Source: Castor canadensis (lineage: Eukaryota > Chordata > Mammalia > Rodentia > Castoridae). From it: a DNA stretch of 64,000 nucleotides. Position numbers and translations under genes: made by a program. Where the stretch lies: positions 111,306,332 to 111,370,331 of the forward strand of contig NC_133398.1 in assembly GCF_047511655.1 (NCBI RefSeq). The letters are read 5' to 3'. Numbering within the stretch: the stretch's first letter is position 1; every line of letters begins with the position of its first letter. The notes below the pieces were generated by a model. That model did not search any database and had not been told where the DNA came from. It saw nothing but the letters and a program-made list of their open reading frames with translations. Below, piece by piece: positions 21,583-33,843 of this stretch.

Positions 21583-24394
21583 ATATTTGGTCACATGCTA
21601 TCTATCAGGAATTACCAATGTACCAAACTAACACTTGATCAAAGGGAGACATAAGTTTAAGAGCCAACTCTTTTCTGAATACCTTCCAATACTTAACAAT
21701 ATAAAATGAGATTAAAGATACTAAAAACCTTTCATGACTTTGGAATGTTATGTTGCCTAATACCTAAATATTTGTATTAATTTTATGAATATTGTGATAA
21801 ATACTGCATTGATTACATTATTTATGTCATCCAGAATTTTCCCATCTTTATAAATTTTCACTTTAATAATCTATTTTGAGCAGTTTTTCTTACAATGCTT
21901 ATTCTGTATTATTTCTTTCAAAATATTCATTTTTATGTCTTTATAAACTATTTTGTGCTGTTATGTATATATACATTATTTTGCTTGCTTTCAGGGATTT
22001 ACATCATTTGTAAGTCTTTTATATCACATCCTATGCTCATCTTGATGGTGAGAACATGAAAACATTTTAGTTGGATTACACACCGCATGTTCAAATCTTA
22101 CTGAAATTACACACTTTCCTATTAACTTTCATCTACCCAGTATTTAATAACCATATTAAGCCGGTGTGACTAAGTAATATATTTTCTTATTCTCTATTAT
22201 TGTTGATTTTCAAATTTATCCCTTAATTTTGATAAATACCATTTATTAAAACTACTTAATTTTATCATCCATTTTTGATCATTCAAGTATGTGATGAATG
22301 AAGTTATTAATTTCTGTCTTTTGGAATTTCCTTGATATTCCATGCAATTTTAATGATCACTTTATCAATCTCTCATATTTCTGATTAGTATTGTTTACTT
22401 CTTCATAATAATGTTTTTCAATCTCAACATATTTCATTCTGTAGTATCTAAATAACTTTTTTTCTGAATTTATCTTCAAATTTAGAACTTTTACTCATGG
22501 AAATCTTTAATATCTTAATTTAGGCCTATACAAGGGACTGTGAAAATGTGCCCAAGTTGATTTGCTTTTTCATTTGGGGATAAAAATTTGCAGTCCACTT
22601 TTCTAACATTGTTCTGGTGGAATCTAACTATGCAGTGTTTAGGAACCTTCTTAAAGGTGTCTGGTAATTAATGTTCTGTAGATAAGATAGTTTGTATCAT
22701 TTCTAAATATTGATGCAAATTTAAAACTATAAATGACTTTTGGAAGTTTAATTCAAATATATTTGTTTGTTATTTGTTCTTTATTAGTGTCCTAATACAC
22801 AGTGATTGTTGCCTTTTGAACTCTTTTCAGGTTAAGTGTTATATCCATTTACAACATTTTCACATATACACTTGTGACTAGATTTGCTCCTTTAAGTTAT
22901 TTCTCAACCCTTCCCTCAGAATGTTTATGTTCTGATATCTAAATGCCATATTTTATTTGCTTTAAAATTATGCCAATGATTTAAAATTTATACACTGTAT
23001 TAGACCCATTCTGTAACTGCGGTATGGGAATATATTGGTCTGCTTTCATTTAAATGTCAGAAACTCTCACAATTCTGTTGTTATAATAAAGTTCATGGAG
23101 GCTCAATAAGATTCTGCTTCGGCAAGAATGATAGTTTCCCTTTAGAGGTATCCTATTTTAAACAAAACAATTCCTGGATTCCTGCTACAAAGTAACTTTT
23201 CCTTGAACTTTGAAAGTTACAGTAAATTTTTTTTAGGTTTCGGCATTTCCTTTATGATTATTTGGTTACATGATGAGTTGGTTGCTTAATTTAGTGTTTG
23301 CTGATACTAACTCCTTACCACTTTTTCTCTCATTTATTATGTGAGCCTTTCATTGTTCCTGTCAAATAATCATGATTTATCTTTGTATTCACAATATATT
23401 TTACTATAATATCTGAAAATATATACACATATATATTTATTCATATCTATTTTTAACTTCTGTAAATCCTTTATTTCTTTTCTTAGACAAATCTTTCTGA
23501 GGAATACATGTCCACATTAATTCATTTTATTTTTATGAATGTAGAAACTTCCTCAAATTTCTGTTTTGTCCTGGTAAGAGTCAAATTGTCAAACAAAGAA
23601 TTTAGGTCAGTTTAAAAATGCACCCTGTCCAGATTACATATTTTTCGCTTTACCTGTCTTTTACAGATTTTAACTGAATCCTTGAGTTTCACTGGTCCCA
23701 GTAGATTATATGTAGGTATTGGCACCTTATTTTCATAATTATATGGGCATATTTACTGGTGGTGGAATAATTTTTTGATTTGTCTTCTAGATTCTTTTCT
23801 TTTTTAAATTGTAATTTAGTTAGCTACTTTCAGTAGTCTCTCATATATACTTATCACTTTACATTGACCATATAAAATTATTTTCTTATCTCATTAATCA
23901 CAATATATTTTCCATCCAGATATGAGTACTCATTCTTTTCTGATTAATATCCACCATTATTACACTAATTTAGTCCTAACCTGAGAGTAGGAATATGTAT
24001 GCACTTTGGTCGTCTTTCTCCTTCTGAAATCAGACTATCATTAAGAATTTCAGTTGTGCTGGAAACCTTTTTGTGTGCAGAGTTGAGATATCATCTCAGA
24101 ATAATATTTTTTTCTGTGAGTTTAGGGATATACTTTATCTGTGACTTTGCAAAACTTTAACAGGTATTTCCAAGCCATGATTACTATCTATTTATAATCT
24201 ATGTATGTCATATTTTTATTTAAATATTCAATTCTGAAATTCTTTTTGTGTTTTATGCTACTTGCAATGAATGTTTAAGTATATATTACCATACTTACTT
24301 TTTAATTTTCTTATTATTATAAGGAAATTACTTATTTTCTTTCTATAGTCAGACTTCACATTTTATATGATAATGTTTTTGTTCCTCTTTTGTT
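21583..24394. repeat. AT-rich repeat-family module B (copy 1)
   Basis: No gene is seen. This matches 42,216-45,036 closely and 18.2-20 kb more weakly. It carries 'caggaattaccaat' at 21,606-21,619, 'agaaactctcacaattctg' near 23,060, and 'atccagatatgagta' at 23,914-23,928. Confidence 0.65.
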
Positions 24395-26075
24395 ATAATC
24401 ATTTATTCACAGGTACATATATTGTTTGGGTCATTTCTCCATGCAGTCCCCTTCCCCCATGCTCTACCCCCCCCCACCCATCGCTTCCAGGCAGAACCTG
24501 TTTGGCCTTTCTCTCTAATTTTGTTGAAGAGAAGACATAAGCATAATAAGGAAGAAAAAACATTTTTGCTAGTTGACTTAAGGATAGCTATACAGAGAGA
24601 TTGCTAGCATTGCTTTCATGTATAAATGTGTTACAACCCAAGTGAATTCATCTGTGACTGACCTTTACATTGGTTCCTGATATCCTTCTCATGTTTAACT
24701 CTGTTGCTTTCAGGTTTCTGTATTAGTTCCTCTGGAGTGAGGACACAAAACGCTTTCATGTTTTGTGTTTTCTACCTATTCCCATATCTCCCTTATGTGC
24801 TCTCCCCTTGTCTTGTGACCCAAGTACAAACACATTGCTGTATTTGCCCTTGATCCAAAGTCCACATATGGGGGAGAACATATGTTTTTTGTTCTTCAGA
24901 GACTGGCTAACCTCGCTCAGATAGGTGTCCTCCAGTTCCATCCATTTATTTGAGAATGATAGGATTTCACTCTTCTTCATGACTGAGTAAAATTCCATTG
25001 TGTAAAATACCACATTTTCCTGATGCATTCATCATTAGTGGGGCATCTTGGTTGTTTCTATAACTTGGCTATCGTGAATAGTGCTGCAATAAACATGGGT
25101 GTGCAGGAGCCTCTGGAGTAACCTGTGTTGCATTCCTTTGTGTATGTGTATATCCCCAGGAGTGGGATTGCTGGATTATATGGCAGATCGATGTTTAGAT
25201 TTTTAAGAAGCCTCCAAATTTTTTTCCAGACTGGTTGCACCAGCTTGCATTCCCATCAGCAGTGTACAATGGTTCATTTTTCCTCACATCCTCGCCAACA
25301 CATGTTGGTGGTGGTGTTTTTGATGATAGCTATTCTTATGGGGGTGAGGTGGAATCTTAGTGTGGTTTTGATTTGCTTTCCTTAATGTCTAGAAATGGTG
25401 AGCATATTTTCATGTGTTTTTTCGGCCATTTGAATTTCTTCTTTTGAGAAATTTCTGTTTAGTTCAGTTGCCCATTTTTTATTAGTTTATTAATTTTGGG
25501 AGAGTTTAGTTTTTTAGTTCCCTGTGTATTCTGGTTATCAGTCCTTTGTCTGATGTATAGCTGGCAAATATTTTCTCCCACCCTATGAGTAGACTCTTCA
25601 GTTGAGAGACCATTTCTTTTGTTGTGCAGAAGCTTTTTAATTTTATGAAGTCCCATTTGTCCATCCTTTCTCCTAGTTGCTGAGCCACTGGGTTTCTATT
25701 GAGGAAGTCTTTGCCTATGCCTATTAGATCCAGAGTGTTACTGCTCTTTCCTGTAGTAACTTCAGAATTTCAGGTCTGATATTAAGGTCCTTTCATCATT
25801 TTAAGTTGATACTAGTACAGAGTGATGGATATGGATCTAGTTTCTGTTTCTTGCAGATGGATAACCACTTTTCCCAGCAAGATTTGTTGAAGAGGCTGTC
25901 CTTTCTCCATCACATATGTTTGGCACCTTTGTCAAAAATGAGGTGGTTATAGTAGTGTGGATTCATATCCGGGTCCTCCATTCCATTCCAGTGGACTTAA
26001 CATCTATTTTTGTGACAGTACCATGCTGTTTTTATTGCTATTTTATTGCTATTGCAATAAAATATTGGGTATTAT
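24395..26075 (-). mobile_element. 5'-truncated L1 (ORF2 C-terminus and 3' UTR)
   Basis: On the minus strand this runs from ORF2 at about 26,075 through W-K-K-I-W-R-L-L-K-N (near 25,225) and the P-A-I-P-L-L-G-I-Y segment. It continues past the terminal H/Y-T-M-E-F-Y-S and K-W-M-E-L-E segments near 24,930-24,990 into the 3' UTR, ending at about 24,395. Frames are broken at several points. The same insertion is present in copy 2 at 45,675-47,325, so it predates the direct duplication. Confidence 0.92.
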
Positions 26076-27978
26076 TAAGAATTTATGTTAATTTGTTGTA
26101 TGTATCTGACTGCCTTTGCCCAGGCAAAGCCTAGTACTGTGAGCATCTGGTCTGTGTAGTTGCCTTTTTTTCACCATTATTTTAGCCCTAAAACTTCTGT
26201 GTTTTTTGGAAAACTTTATATACCCAGAGTTTCTGGGTGTTCTTCCTTGTAAGAAAAAACTGCCATAGCCATGTTTTCAGCAATATTTTTGCATTCCATT
26301 TTCATTCTATTGTCCCTCTTTAAAATTATTCTTATTTCTGTCTCTTTAGTACCAATATATTTTTATCTCTTACCATCTGTGTATCTTTTTTTTAATATTT
26401 TTTCTTTGTGTACCTACACATATATTGTACATGAATTTAATGTCCTAGTGTAGCATAGTCCTAGTACACAGAATGTGTATTATTGGAATTTTAAGGTGAG
26501 GACACAGTCATTCCAAAAACTATATCTCAATTATATTTCTTTTGTGGAAAAATAACCATCATCTCAGGCCAGTCTCACAACTCACCCATAGTACACCACA
26601 TGTGTCTCACTTCACAATGGCTTTTGAATATGTGGCAGATGAATTTTTCTTCTGGTGATTATTTTTCTTCTGGTAAATAAAATAATTCCCTCCAACTTGT
26701 TCACATTTCTAATCTCTGTTACTCCCATAACATATCTTGTATAATTATACACCATAGTAATATTAAATCTTTTAAATGTATGTCATGACCTTCTCTCTGT
26801 ACATAAATAAATATGCATTCACACAATTATTCAATTCTCTTCAAGCATTTCAATAGATTACAATTTTAACCGAGTACTAAGGATTTATCTCACCACAGTG
26901 AATGAGGGCACAAAATTGCTTGTGTTCCTACATAATATTGAAAACCAAATAAAATTCTATCCAAAACTCCCTGGCTTTCCATATTTGAAAGGTCTGAGTT
27001 CAATTTTTGCAAACTTTTGAACAACTTTTTGGAATAAAATTTTAAATACAACCAATATATTAGAATAATTAGATTCATTCTGCTCAACTAATAAATGGAA
27101 TTTCAAAATGTTATTGAAAATATTAAAAATGCTGGTATGGTATGGTGAATTTAATCATATTAAAATAAATTGAATGGAAAGATAAAAGGTTGCCATGTAT
27201 CAAAGACGCTCATCCAAAATAATGATAATGATATTCATATATGTAAACATAATAATTTAAACATTTCACAATGTCAAAAAGTTATACTAGAATGTAAAGA
27301 AAATAAATCGGATTTACTTTAGGAGATTTTGAAATACTGCACAGTACTTCAAGGATACCAAATTCATCATTTAGTTGTAAATGATATATAGAAATATCTA
27401 AACACAAGAGTATTTGTGTAGATAAACAGCTGTATAAATTGATGTGATATTTTATTCTGAATGACATAAAATTACTTCATATAGTAGTAAAAATGCCTCA
27501 TATACATTTAAATTTTGAACATGTATAAGTTTTTTTAATTGTCAGACTAAAAGGCTTTAAATATTCTGAAAAGAATCAGATATTTGCACATGTATCTTTG
27601 CTTGTGAACATATATGGTTCTTACTTCCAGAGTCCATCATGAAAAACCAAAACTCTCCTATGTCTCTGGACATATCTTGGACAAAGTAAAATAGATGATT
27701 TCAAATACTGAAAATATTAAAAGTTAACAAAAATCTTTATTAAAAAATTTATTCCTTCTACCTAAAATTTCCAATAATTGTGCACATTAGTTTCTGCTTT
27801 GAAATTTATATCTTACTGCAACTTGATTTTATTAGAGTATGTATGTATGAATTCAGAAAGTAACAGTTGGCATATTATTTTGAGCAGGTTGAAGGCAATT
27901 TTGACAAATTTGTATGGCAATAGCATTGTATGAAATGTCTTACTGTCAAATTTTATGGTGTGTTTTGACATTTATTGG
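26076..27978. other. AT-rich sequence shared by both direct copies
   Basis: This matches 47,326-49,221. I see no gene. The frame at 26,271-26,453 is recoverable in copy 2 (47,524-47,757) but is Phe/Ile/Leu-rich, as expected of AT-rich DNA. Confidence 0.55.
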
Positions 27979-28036
27979 GAAGAGAGGTCTCTTTTCATAC
28001 ACCTAAAACCAATATAAATAGCGTGTTTTCCAATGT

Positions 28037-28408
28037 TTGTTCCTTTCACTCCATGGCATTTCTTTGAGGATCAGTGTAACCTGCAACCCAAAGGGCCAGA
28101 TATGCACCACTGGCTGTTTTTATCAACAATGTTTCATTGAGGCACAGCCACATACAATCATTCAGCATTGTCGACCAATAAATGATGTTCAATTCCATCG
28201 GTATGCAACATTTTTTCTATCCATTCATGGGTTTTTGTTAAATCTAGATGCACTGAATACATCAGTTACTGTGACTGGTGTTACTATTAATATGAATGTG
28301 GTGGTAACTGTATTGAATATTGACTTTCACTACTGCATATGCATACATACGTTTGATATAAGAGGGTCACATGTTTTGAATTTTACTTTTGTTGAGGAAG
28401 CGCTGTAA
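28037..28408 (+). other. Unrecognised 123-aa open frame
   Basis: This is the longest frame not explained by L1 apart from the one at 7,077. It is slightly less AT-rich than its neighbours and contains several Cys and His residues, but no ordered domain or motif I can name. There is no second copy in the window to test constraint. It may be a chance frame or a decayed exon, and I assign no function. Confidence 0.2.
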
Positions 28409-28469
28409 GGCATTTTTTAAAGAAAAAGAAAGTGACTACATTAAATTCCATTCCAAACACTGTTTAAGA

Positions 28470-29970
28470 ATTCTTTATTGGCCTTCTCCCTTGCCATCAC
28501 TAGTTGTTATACATTTTCTTGATAGCCTTTCTGACTGTGATAAGATGGAATTTCAGTGACAATTTCATTTGCATTTTCTCAATGGCTAAGCATATTGAAC
28601 ACCTGCAGGGTTATGTTCACCATCAGTCCTTCTTCTTTTCAGAATAGTCTGTTCAATATCTTTGTCCATTTATTAATTGGATTATTTGCTCTTTTTCATT
28701 TTATGATCTCTCTATATTATGAGTTACTCCTTTGATGAAATTTTCTGAAGGTTTTCCCTCATTCTGTGTATGTTTTCTTCCTTCTGGTCAGTCTTTTCTT
28801 TGATATATAAATCTATTTTTATTGGAAGTACTCCCATTTGTGAAATTCCTCAGTCTGTTGGACTTGTACTCAGAGAGTTGTTTTCTATGTTAGTCAATTG
28901 AAGTATTTTCCCTATGCTTTCTTCATGTAGTTTCAAAAAGTTAGGCCTTACATTAAAATTTTTGATCCACTTTGATTTGCTGTTTATACACATTGTGGGA
29001 GATAGGGTTCCAGTTTTAGTCTTCTATATGTGATATTTAATTTTCCCAGCACCATTTCTTGAAGAGTCTGTCTTTGCTCCCATATATGTTTTTTGGAACC
29101 TTTGTTCAAAAACAAAGGCTCATATCAGATGACTGTAACAGTTTGGGTTCATTTCTGAGTCTTCAATTCCATTTGCCTATATGTCTGTTTTTGTTCCAGT
29201 ATCTTGTTATCTTTGTTATGATCCCATAAAAATTTTAGTACTTGTTTTTCTGTTTTGGGGAAATGACATTGGAGGAATTGAGTATGACAAGAAAAGGAAA
29301 AAAGAATTGAAAATGACAGTGAAAATTTAATGAAAATCTCAATGAACATTTAGATTGCCTTTGGTAGTTTAGTCATTATCAAAATATTAATTCTAAACAT
29401 GCATGAACGCTGGAAGATTTTCAAAGTTCTGTCTTCCTCAGTTTTTCTTCAATATTTGGTAGATTTGATTTCATTACTTAAATTTATTTTTACTTAATTT
29501 TTTGGCAGTACTGGTGTTTGATCATAGAGCTTCACACTTGGTAGGCAAGTGCTCTAGGAATTGAGCCAAAACTTTTCCCTTGACTTGAAAATGTTCACTT
29601 ACTATCTTAGCACTTTTCTAAAAAGGTTTTTAGATCTAAAATTATTGGGGGATATTTTAAGTACTTTTGAGAATAAGATCATCTCAAGTAGTGGTATTTG
29701 TCTTCATACTTTCCTGTCTGTATTTTCTTATTTATTTATTGAGTCTTGTTGCTCTGTATAGGATTTCCAGCATTATGCTGAATAAGTTTCCTTTGGGACA
29801 TTATGATGAAGGGAAGTTAGCATATTTCAGAGCTTTTCTTCTTCTCCATTAAGAAAATCATTTGATATTTGTACTTCATTGTGTTTATGTGCTGTATTAT
29901 ATTTACTGATTTGTGCAGGTTGGACTATTCACAGATACTCAGGATAAAAACTGTAATCTTTCTCATATAT
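28470..29970 (-). mobile_element. Old antisense L1 ORF2
   Basis: On the plus strand this reads antisense ORF2 sequence such as 'ccatttcttgaagagtctgt' near 29,055, 'ctttgttcaaaaacaaagg' near 29,100, and 'tccagcattatgctgaataa' near 29,766. It is diverged, with a SINE and short gaps inside. Confidence 0.8.
29490..29573 (-). mobile_element. tRNA/ID-like SINE
   Basis: The minus strand reads 'ggctcaattcctagagcact', 'tgcctaccaagtgtgaagc' and a tail of A/T after the 'ccagtactgccaaaa' segment. It belongs to the same family as the SINE at 4,303 but is more diverged, and sits inside the antisense L1. Confidence 0.75.
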
Positions 29971-30019
29971 TCTTGAATTTGGTTGCAAGAATTTTACCAC
30001 AAAATTAGAGGCAAAATTT

Positions 30020-30330
30020 GTGCCTCTATTCCTACTTTAGGAAGTTTCAACACAAAGTCTGACAGAGGTGTCTATTTTGAATTCTATCTTTCATTAATAA
30101 AGATGTAATTAATTTTTAAAAAAATGAAAACAATTGAAATGTAAAAAATAAAACTCACTGACATGACTCAGAAGTTATTACAGAGAGATGCTAATACCTC
30201 AATATGATATACACATTTTCACATGAGAAATATTTTGTAAAATAAACTCAACATAACCAATGTAAAAGATTGGTGGGAATAGATAATAAGCAAGACTTAT
30301 TCTCCCCTTGCATATAAAGAAGTCAAAAAT
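30020..30330 (+). repeat. 0.3 kb direct repeat, copy a
   Basis: This matches 38,850-39,140 in the same orientation at about 88-90% by eye, from 'taggaagtttcaaca' to 'ttctccccttgcatat'. Flanks on both sides do not match beyond short runs. Confidence 0.85.
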
Positions 30331-32560
30331 CTATGCAAATCTGTTGAATTTGGAGAACTCAAACAACTTCTAATATTTTGAGGTATGATGCAAATAAAAG
30401 ATTAGGAGAGCCAACATCATTTTCAGTGAAACAGTGCTTAAAATGTATGCAAAAAAATCACACTTCTCTTAACACATTATTTCTATGTTCAAATTATGTT
30501 TTCTACAACTTTTGTTGCAGAAATACATATAGGTTAATGTTTAAAATGTTTTAATCATTTAACTCATTTTTAAATGAATTTAGCACTTGTGTGAGTAATT
30601 TGCTAGGTCCACTTCATCCTCTTGATTCAAATTTTATTTAGGAGTTCTCTGAGTTTCTAAGATATAAATATATCTTGGTCACCTTCACTTCTACTGTGAT
30701 TTAAAGTCAGCTTATAACAAACTGATGGTTCACTTCTACACTTAATTTTTGTCTTCAGAGATTGTGATTGGTTTTTAACAAGATCATTTTACTGTAAAAA
30801 TTTCAGCATTTTATATCTAGGATTACATATATTTCTTCATTGACTGTACATGCACATGACTTTGAGTTTTTTAATTTATTTGTATAAGTATTTTCTTTGT
30901 CTTGTAGATCTTGTGATAATGACCCTGTACCTTTGTCACAGGCAAGTGCTTTTCATTATGTTTTCTCTGCAAGTAGTCATTTTCTAACATTCTAATACCA
31001 ATGTAATTTCTACTGTACTATCTGAGTGATTTTTCCACGTTTTTCTATGAATTTCTATGTACCTCTATGAACAAGGTTTAATAACATTTCCTTTCCCAAC
31101 CTGATACATAGGATTGTGGATTCATTTCTTCTGCATTTTCACCCCAATGTAAGTTACACTGATAGCATTTATTTAAACAGGGCTGAAAATCAATTTACTT
31201 CAATCTGAATTCATATCACTCAGTAAAATATTTTCTTTGTCCCCAGATTGGTACTAAATATAATTATTTTCCCTTTTCTATTAAAGTTACAATAAATACT
31301 CTACTGTTAATTTCATCTTTATTCTTGGATTTTTTTTTGTTTTTTTCTGATACTTAGTTTCATAAGTGATGGGAGTACTTACTTTATTTTGATTAAAATT
31401 CAATGTTCATTTCCATAAATTTTATCTCACATATACCCATACTTATTTGCCAGTTCAAAATTTTTGTTTTCCTTTCTGTTTAATCTAACTATGTATTTCA
31501 AAATCATTGGATTGCATTTAGAGACATGACTTTTAAATGTACTTATTCTATGGTAAATCTTTACTTTTATTTGATATTCATGGCACAGATATGCTTTTGT
31601 TACCTTGATTATATTTGTCATCAAAACAGAAACTTCCTGAAAATTGTACATTATTTGGCAGCCTTCATGTTTACCTTTTTAAGCAGGCAGAAGAAACCAC
31701 TCCAATACTTTTCCATTTCCACACATTTTTTTAAAGTGTTCAGGTTTTACAGTTTATCCTACACTATCTAACTATCAATATGTTTTTCTTTCCTTTACAT
31801 TAAAAGTTACAATTGGCCCTATTTAGGTAGTGCCATCATTGTTTGCGATTTTTTTATTTATATTGCAGTATTCCCTCATTCATGTGAATCAAATTGTTTT
31901 TACATTATTTCTATGAAAATGCAATGGCATTTTTTACATTTTATATCTTCTATACTTATTGTATATATGTGAAAGTTGACTAATTTTTGTTTCTTCTTGC
32001 AACCTCTCAAGAAAGCATTGTTTTTCTTTTACTGGGTTTGTACAGGTTTTAAATTTTTCCTTTCTTATTATAGGCAAAATATAATCTATTTTGTTTGTGA
32101 CATCTTTTTGTTTTGCTTATTTCTTTGTTTATACTGAAACCTAAATTAGATTATATGACTGTCTTTTATTTTGTATCTCTAAAAGGCAGTAAAAATTTTA
32201 TATTTTATCTCACATTTATATTTAATATTACTCTTTGGCCATTTCAAAACATTTATTTTCTTCTCTGTTGACTATCATATGTATGTTTTTTAAGTACTTA
32301 AATATATTTTGAGGTGTCAGTTTGAATCCATATCTTCATTTATGCAAATTTTACTTATTTTGTCCATTCTCTTCATGGGTCATTTGAGGCAATATTTATT
32401 ATATTCATCATTGTGTAGATGGAAATTTTCTAAAATTTCTGTGTTGTGATAACCTTCATTTATTCAATTCTTAGTATGCAGGTGAAACCACTCTAATAGT
32501 TTACCATTTCTGCGTAGTGCGTACTGTGTTATTGTTTTTCTAGGACCATAAGATGACTTA
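30331..32560. other. AT-rich sequence, no gene seen
   Basis: This has repeat-family character: segments near 31,640-31,720 and 32,420-32,510 resemble each other, and 20,190-20,260 more weakly. No open frame is worth naming. Confidence 0.5.
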
Positions 32561-33626
32561 AGGTGATACAGGTTTCTTAAAATTCCCAGGGATTACATCT
32601 GAATTTAGTTGTGGACTTTGTTCAGTGTTACCCAGGTATATGAAGGGTAACTTGTAAACATTTGTCTTCTGATATTTTTCTGTCTGTGGAATTGATAGAG
32701 TGATGTTTTAGTTTTCAGTTCTTAACGTTCATGTCTGAATATATTTTTTCAACACCAAATTACTGTTTCCTTAATTCTTTTATCACATTATAATTTACTA
32801 TTTTCTATTAGAAGACATGTTTCATTGATTTTTCTGTTTACATCTATGAACATAAAAATGATTATTTAATGTATAAAGACTGGCCCTTCCCAATTCACAT
32901 AAAATGTCATCACCTTCTTCAGCCAATTAACTTATGAGTTCCTTGAATTCTTCCAATTCTAGCATATCCAGGACATTTTCATGTGTACTTATAATGGTAA
33001 TCAGGATATGATAACCTGATAATTTGTCCTTTTCACTGACTTTTGTCATTTGAAGATGCTGATTTCATTTTAACTATATTATTTATCATGAAAATTTGAA
33101 AATATTAAATCTAAGTTTTGTGGTCATTTTTCTATAATATGTTAATACAGGGGCATGGAGTTTTAAAAAATTTATCCTACTAATTTTTTTCCTTATTTCT
33201 AGAATATCAATGAAAATATCTGTACCCACAGTCACTAAAAATTACTTTCCCTTTTCTTACCTAATTTTTAAAATTTGTTATTTCTTAGCACAATCTAACC
33301 AATATATTTTCTACCATAATATTAAATACTCATCCTATATTTACATTTCACTATGTAATTTCTATGAACATTGTTTATAGCTAAGATTAGGCTATTGTGG
33401 AATGTGGAAATATGATTTTTCTGCCTTAATATTTTACCATATTGAGTAACATTCTGGTATATTCTATTTTTTCCTAATACTGTTTGAGTATAAAAGAATG
33501 AAGAACAATTTAGTCAAGTCTGATCTTACACTCTTTTCAGTGATGGATTGTTACTGGATTTAGTTTTTCCTATCTTATAAAAATTGCAATAAAGCCTATG
33601 TATGTTATACCATCTTAATTCTTAAG
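32561..33626. other. End of direct copy 1 and adjacent AT-rich DNA
   Basis: Sequence from 32,561 to 33,340 matches 49,222-49,998. No gene is seen. Confidence 0.6.
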
Positions 33627-33843
33627 AAAAGGAGATGGGGAAAGTGTGTGTGAGGGTAGATATGGTGCAAATATATGTACACATATAAGTAAATGGAAAA
33701 CTGTTGACACTATTCCAGCATTCAGGGGGAAAGGCCAAAAATGGTGTAGAGGGTGAATTCAAGTATGATATATTTGATATATTGTAAGAACTTTTCAAAA
33801 CACCACAATGTACCCAAAACAGCTCAACAATAAATAAGTAAAA
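33627..33843 (+). mobile_element. L1 3' UTR fragment
   Basis: This is the sense L1 3' end, with 'tatggtgcaaatatatgtac', 'gacactattccagcattcag', 'gaattcaagtatgatatat', 'ccacaatgtacccaaaac' and a terminal A-rich tail. It has no ORF2 attached. Confidence 0.85.

Larger units (their letters stand above)
27979..32560. other. 4.58 kb block missing from direct copy 2
   Basis: Copy 2 passes directly from the equivalent of 27,978 to that of 32,561. The block contains an unrecognised 123-aa frame, an old antisense L1 (28,470-29,970) with a SINE in it, a 0.3 kb segment repeated near 38.9 kb, and AT-rich sequence in which a segment with 'aaaccactccaatac' near 31,700 resembles one near 32,490. Because it is a composite of several old elements, loss from copy 2 is simpler than gain in copy 1. 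Confidence 0.8.
21033..33340 (+). repeat. Direct segmental duplication, copy 1
   Basis: This block recurs in the same orientation at 41,673-49,998. It begins inside an L1 3' UTR and contains an AT-rich module, an antisense L1 (24,395-26,075) and more AT-rich sequence. Between 27,979 and 32,560 it holds 4.58 kb that copy 2 lacks; homology resumes at 32,561 and fades near 33,340. A 235-bp sample around 21.5 kb differs from copy 2 at about 14 positions; a sample near 27.3 kb is nearer 90% identical. Both values are by-eye estimates. Confidence 0.92.

Noticed and set aside
28037-28408. The 123-aa frame as a functional gene
   Set aside because: There is no recognised motif, no conserved second copy and no visible promoter or polyadenylation context. 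A chance frame is not excluded.
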